From: 38-11 sp964539975
GTDB lineage: Bacteria; Bacillota; Clostridia; Tissierellales; Dethiosulfatibacteraceae
NCBI GenBank assembly: GCA_964539975.1
Contig: CAZIKK010000002.1
Coordinates: forward strand, 62,001 to 126,000
Length of the DNA: 64,000 bases
Reading direction: 5' to 3'
Shown: positions 61,112-64,000 of the stretch, one piece after another
Position numbering within the stretch: the stretch's first letter is position 1
Layout of the letters: each line of letters begins with the position of its first letter
Program-made: the position numbers and the translations under genes
The notes under the pieces: generated by a model
Databases searched by the model: none
The model's input: only the letters and a program-made list of their open reading frames with translations
Told to the model about the DNA's origin: nothing

Positions 61112-62356
61112 TTATCTTAGTATTTGACCATCATACACATTTTCTGGTCTTAATACAATGCTGTCATATATTTTTATAGTCTGGTAAAAAGACTCTCCCA
61201 CTTGGATCCTTCCACGACTTCCGACATTGAGTTTTTCACCCTCATCTACCACAGCATGTGTGTCGTTTTGTCCAATAATCTTTATTGGTCTAAATCTAAC
61301 GACTTTGTTGGCATCACTGACATATACTCCCACACTTCCATTTAGCTCTATAATGGATTCATTTTTTATGATCAAACCTTCATATGACTGTAAAATAATA
61401 TCAGTTCGAATATATCGATCATACAAATAATCATGCAAATATCTATCTACTTCTAACAACAATAAACCCTTTTCTCCATACTCTCTAATCCTCACAATCT
61501 CAGCCGGAACTATTTTGTTTATCCTACTAAGTCTAATTCTAAGACTGGTGCGATCTAATAAATCCAATATATCCTGTTTGTTGAGTTCAAAAGCTAAATA
61601 CCATTTGAAGTTGTCAATGATTTTATAGATTGGCTCCCCAGAGTTGACCGTCTGATTCATCGTTGAATAATTTCTATAGTTTAATTCAGCAATGTCGTTG
61701 AGATTAATGGTTTCAAGACTCTCTATTGTATACAAATTCTCAAGACCATCAAAGGTATAACTGATCAGCCCTCCTGAAGGACTGTAGTAATTTATTTTAT
61801 CTGATGTTAAACTCTTGCGTAGTGATTCCCTTATGCCGGTCAGTTCTTCTATTGAATAGTTCTCATAAGCTGAATATTTATAATTGTAATCGTGAGTGTC
61901 TAAGCTGTTGATTAGCTCTGTCATAGAACTATAATCGTTCGAAAACAAAGAGCTTTGTATGTTGTTTTTGATTTCATTGTAAAAAGCGCTTCCGACATCA
62001 TTATTAGGCACCCTATCGCCTCGTTTGACATCAATTATCTCATTAATGATATTGATTTCATCTGATAAGCTTTTCGAATCAAAGTCACTGAATTGTTGGG
62101 CAACTATTGTCCCCGACTTGATTCTACTTCCTTCTTCAACGAAGAAACTTGGTACACCATCTCCATGAGCATAGATTATTTTTTCATCTCGATAAAGTGT
62201 GCCTTCTGATTCAATCGTAATTTCCAACGTTCCTTGATTCACTGTGTATACTTCTTGGGAAATACGCCAATTATCTATCAAGTAAATAATAAAAGAAACA
62301 AAAACCAACAATAAAATAAAATTATAGAAGTTGGTTTTCTTTTTTTTCTTCGCCAA
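61112..62356 (-). CDS. HlyD-like membrane-anchored protein of the sepF cluster
   Basis: 414 residues. A lysine-rich start (AKKKKKTN), one TM helix (about 10-28), then an extracytoplasmic part with a barrel-sandwich/lipoyl-like segment (TVNQGTLEITIESEGTLYRD; VEEGSRIKSGTIVAQQF), a helical middle, and a second beta part (VYVSDANKVVRFRPIKI; VDEGEKLNVGSRGRIQV). This is the layout of membrane-fusion adaptors, but no ABC transporter or export channel is nearby. The start is TTG at 62356, 6 nt after GAGGTG. Its place beside sepF suggests a division or envelope role (inference). Confidence 0.8.
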   Translation of the reverse strand: MAKKKKKTNFYNFILLLVFVSFIIYLIDNWRISQEVYTVNQGTLEITIESEGTLYRDEKIIYAHGDGVPSFFVEEGSRIKSGTIVAQQFSDFDSKSLSDEINIINEIIDVKRGDRVPNNDVGSAFYNEIKNNIQSSLFSNDYSSMTELINSLDTHDYNYKYSAYENYSIEELTGIRESLRKSLTSDKINYYSPSGGLISYTFDGLENLYTIESLETINLNDIAELNYRNYSTMNQTVNSGEPIYKIIDNFKWYLAFELNKQDILDLLDRTSLRIRLSRINKIVPAEIVRIREYGEKGLLLLEVDRYLHDYLYDRYIRTDIILQSYEGLIIKNESIIELNGSVGVYVSDANKVVRFRPIKIIGQNDTHAVVDEGEKLNVGSRGRIQVGESFYQTIKIYDSIVLRPENVYDGQILR

Positions 62357-62373
62357 TATTTACACCTCATTTG

Positions 62374-63378
62374 TCACATTCGATCTGTTTCATTCTTTTT
62401 CCCTCTATTCATTAACTTCTCAACAGCTTCAGAGGCTTTACCATTATTATATAGCACATCATACAATTCCGTTACAATAGGCATGTCAACGGACAATTTC
62501 CTTGATAGTTGATAAGCTGCATGGGTTGTTAAAATTCCCTCCACGACCATGCCTACCTCTTTGACTGCTTCTTCTTTTGTCTGCCCTTTTCCTATCAAAA
62601 TACCTGCTCGTCTATTTCTACTGTGCATGCTTGTGCATGTTACAATCAAATCACCGATACCTGATAAGCCAAGAAAAGTTAGTTTGTCCGCACCCATAAC
62701 CTCGGCCAATCTAGATATTTCTTGTATTCCTCTATTGATTATGGCTGCTTTTGTGTTGTCGCCAAACCCCAATCCATCTGATACACCTGCTGCTAATGCA
62801 ATAACATTTTTTAAAGCTCCTCCAATTTCAACTCCTACAACATCTTTGTTGGTATACACCCTGAAATACTCATTCATGAAAATGTCTTGGATCAATTTGG
62901 AGTGCGTTTCTTCAAAACACGCAGCTACAACTGTTGTTGGCATTTTTAATGCAACTTCTTCTGCATGTGACGGCCCCGATAAAACAACAAAAGGATTGTC
63001 GGGGAGTATTTCTTTTGTTATTTCTGATACCCTCATTAGCGTTTCTTTTTCTAAGCCTTTTGAAAGGTTGACGATTACTGCCTCTTGATCGATGAAGGAT
63101 TTGAACTCATTCAATACGGCTCGTATCTGTTGTGTAGGTATTGCCAAAACAATCATGGTAGCACTTTCTATGCTGGCCTTTATATCCGAAGTGACCCTCA
63201 ATGTGTCTGGTAATGATATCTCTGGTAAATATTTTTTGTTTTCTTTATGTTTATCAATTTCGCAAGCATTCTCTTCTTTTCTTACCCATAGGGTGGTTGA
63301 ATGGCCATTTTCCGACAACAATTTGGCAATGGCAGTTCCCCAACTCCCTCCACCTAATACAACAATATTGTTTTTCAT
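62374..63378 (-). CDS. gpsA: Glycerol-3-phosphate dehydrogenase [NAD(P)+]
   Basis: Makes sn-glycerol 3-phosphate, the acceptor for PlsY. 334 residues. NAD loop IVVLGGGSWGTAIA (5-18); catalytic Lys in GGALKNVIALAAGVSDG; LSGIGDLIVTCTS and the C-terminal VVEGILTTHAAYQL. AGGGAGATTGAA precedes the ATG. It follows plsY by 12 nt. Confidence 0.97.
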   Translation of the reverse strand: MKNNIVVLGGGSWGTAIAKLLSENGHSTTLWVRKEENACEIDKHKENKKYLPEISLPDTLRVTSDIKASIESATMIVLAIPTQQIRAVLNEFKSFIDQEAVIVNLSKGLEKETLMRVSEITKEILPDNPFVVLSGPSHAEEVALKMPTTVVAACFEETHSKLIQDIFMNEYFRVYTNKDVVGVEIGGALKNVIALAAGVSDGLGFGDNTKAAIINRGIQEISRLAEVMGADKLTFLGLSGIGDLIVTCTSMHSRNRRAGILIGKGQTKEEAVKEVGMVVEGILTTHAAYQLSRKLSVDMPIVTELYDVLYNNGKASEAVEKLMNRGKKNETDRM

Positions 63379-63390
63379 TTCAATCTCCCT

Positions 63391-63969
63391 TTACAATTTA
63401 TTCTCTTGGCCTTTTAACAATCTGACAATATTGCTTCTGTGTCGATAAATGGCCAATGCCGATAAAACTAATGTAAATATTAACAATCTAATATCTATTG
63501 GTCTGATAAATATGACTATCAATGGTGCAATTGAAACTCCAATTATTGAGCCTAGTGAAACCGTTCTAGTGAAAAAAGCAAATCCAAATCCAATCACAAA
63601 TCCAATCATGGCAACAGTTGGGTTAATCATCAACATAACACCAATGGATGTTGCGATGCCTTTTCCTCCTTTGAATCCAAGTATAATAGGCCAATTATGC
63701 CCCACTATCGCAAACATGCCTGCCAAAAAGTGACCTATCTCTGGATGAATCAATCTGCCAAAGTAGACAGCTAAAACTCCCTTCAAAACATCCATTATAA
63801 AAACTACGATGCCAACCTTTGCTCCAAATGCTCTGATAGCATTGGTGGCTCCTGCATTACCGCTACCAAACTTTCTAACATCCTTTTTAAGAAATACTTT
63901 CCCAATCAGGTACGCATTAGAAATATTGCCTAGCGCATATCCTATCAAACATGCCCATACCGCTGCCAT
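63391..63969 (-). CDS. plsY: Glycerol-3-phosphate acyltransferase PlsY
   Basis: Transfers acyl from acyl-phosphate (PlsX product) to glycerol 3-phosphate; polytopic membrane enzyme. 192 residues, five or so hydrophobic segments. The three conserved loops are FGSGNAGATNAIR, HNWPIILGFKGGKGIAT and the preceding DVLKGVLAVYFGR. TAGAGGTGG precedes the ATG at 63969. The 31 nt beyond it, to the right edge, show only AT-rich leader. Confidence 0.96.
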   Translation of the reverse strand: MAAVWACLIGYALGNISNAYLIGKVFLKKDVRKFGSGNAGATNAIRAFGAKVGIVVFIMDVLKGVLAVYFGRLIHPEIGHFLAGMFAIVGHNWPIILGFKGGKGIATSIGVMLMINPTVAMIGFVIGFGFAFFTRTVSLGSIIGVSIAPLIVIFIRPIDIRLLIFTLVLSALAIYRHRSNIVRLLKGQENKL

Positions 63970-64000
63970 AAATCCACCTCTAAATTTTATCTTTCTCTAT

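Noticed and set aside
62549..63088. 179-residue open frame on the plus strand inside gpsA
   Set aside because: Shadow of gpsA, Ser/Thr-rich composition typical of antisense frames in AT-rich genes.
1..64000. CRISPR arrays, tRNA/rRNA genes, IS elements, prophage genes, toxin-antitoxin or defence islands
   Set aside because: I looked for regularly spaced repeats, cloverleaf signatures, transposase motifs and foreign composition and saw none; genes fill almost the entire window.

Overview
The window is a gene-dense, AT-rich chromosomal segment from a Gram-positive bacterium of the low-G+C Firmicutes, most likely class Clostridia. The basis is the gene set and order: a PolC-type replicative polymerase, RemA, YlxM, PrkC/PrpC, Asp23/FakA-like proteins, SepF and RqcH, arranged largely as in the Bacillus/Clostridium 'ylo-ylq' region, plus near-consensus sigma-A promoters (TTGACA/TATAAT, mostly 17-bp spacers) and strong purine-rich Shine-Dalgarno sites. 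Genus cannot be fixed from the sequence. An NADP-type glutamate dehydrogenase and a pta-less acetate kinase hint at amino-acid or mixed-acid fermentation (inference).

Almost everything is on the minus strand, in tightly packed or overlapping operons. Reading the minus strand from high to low coordinates: (a) 64.0-56.3 kb, plsY-gpsA-HlyD-like-yggS-sepF-yggT-ylmH-mtnN-lspA-rluD-pyrR (phospholipid acylation, Z-ring support, RNA modification, lipoprotein processing). (b) 54.5-46.6 kb, yicC-remA-gmk-rpoZ-priA-def-fmt-yugP-rsmB. (c) 46.6-39.2 kb, rlmN-prpC-prkC-rsgA-rpe-thiN-asnS. (d) 38.8-33.2 kb, asp23-fakA-recG-rsmD-coaD and a coiled-coil gene. (e) 31.9-22.2 kb, ackA, yceD-rpmF, plsX-acpP, rnc-radical SAM-smc-ftsY. 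(f) 22.1-18.1 kb, the ylxM-ffh-rpsP-khpA-rimM-trmD and rplS translation/SRP cluster. (g) 18.1-9.7 kb, rbgA-rnhB-yraN, then comM-dprA-topA. (h) 9.6-0 kb, rpsB-tsf-pyrH-frr-small ORF-uppS-cdsA-rseP-ispG-polC (polC runs off the left edge).

Only four genes are on the plus strand: gdhA, tmcAL, rpmB and rqcH. Each sits at an operon boundary. gdhA, tmcAL and rpmB have a recognisable promoter; none is clear for rqcH.

No tRNA, rRNA, insertion sequence, prophage, CRISPR array, toxin-antitoxin pair or defence island was seen. The longest stretch without a gene is 215 nt (between comM and gdhA). I did not find a new multi-gene accessory system. The points worth a second look are small-scale: two divergent promoters sharing one self-complementary -35 box; many stem-loops that contain the upstream gene's stop codon; an unnamed 60-residue gene between frr and uppS with a stem-loop covering the uppS ribosome-binding site; genes absent from their usual places (dxr, coaBC, pta, codY, spoVM); and several conserved but poorly understood proteins (HlyD-like protein beside sepF, coiled-coil protein beside coaD, Elp3-like radical SAM protein beside smc).
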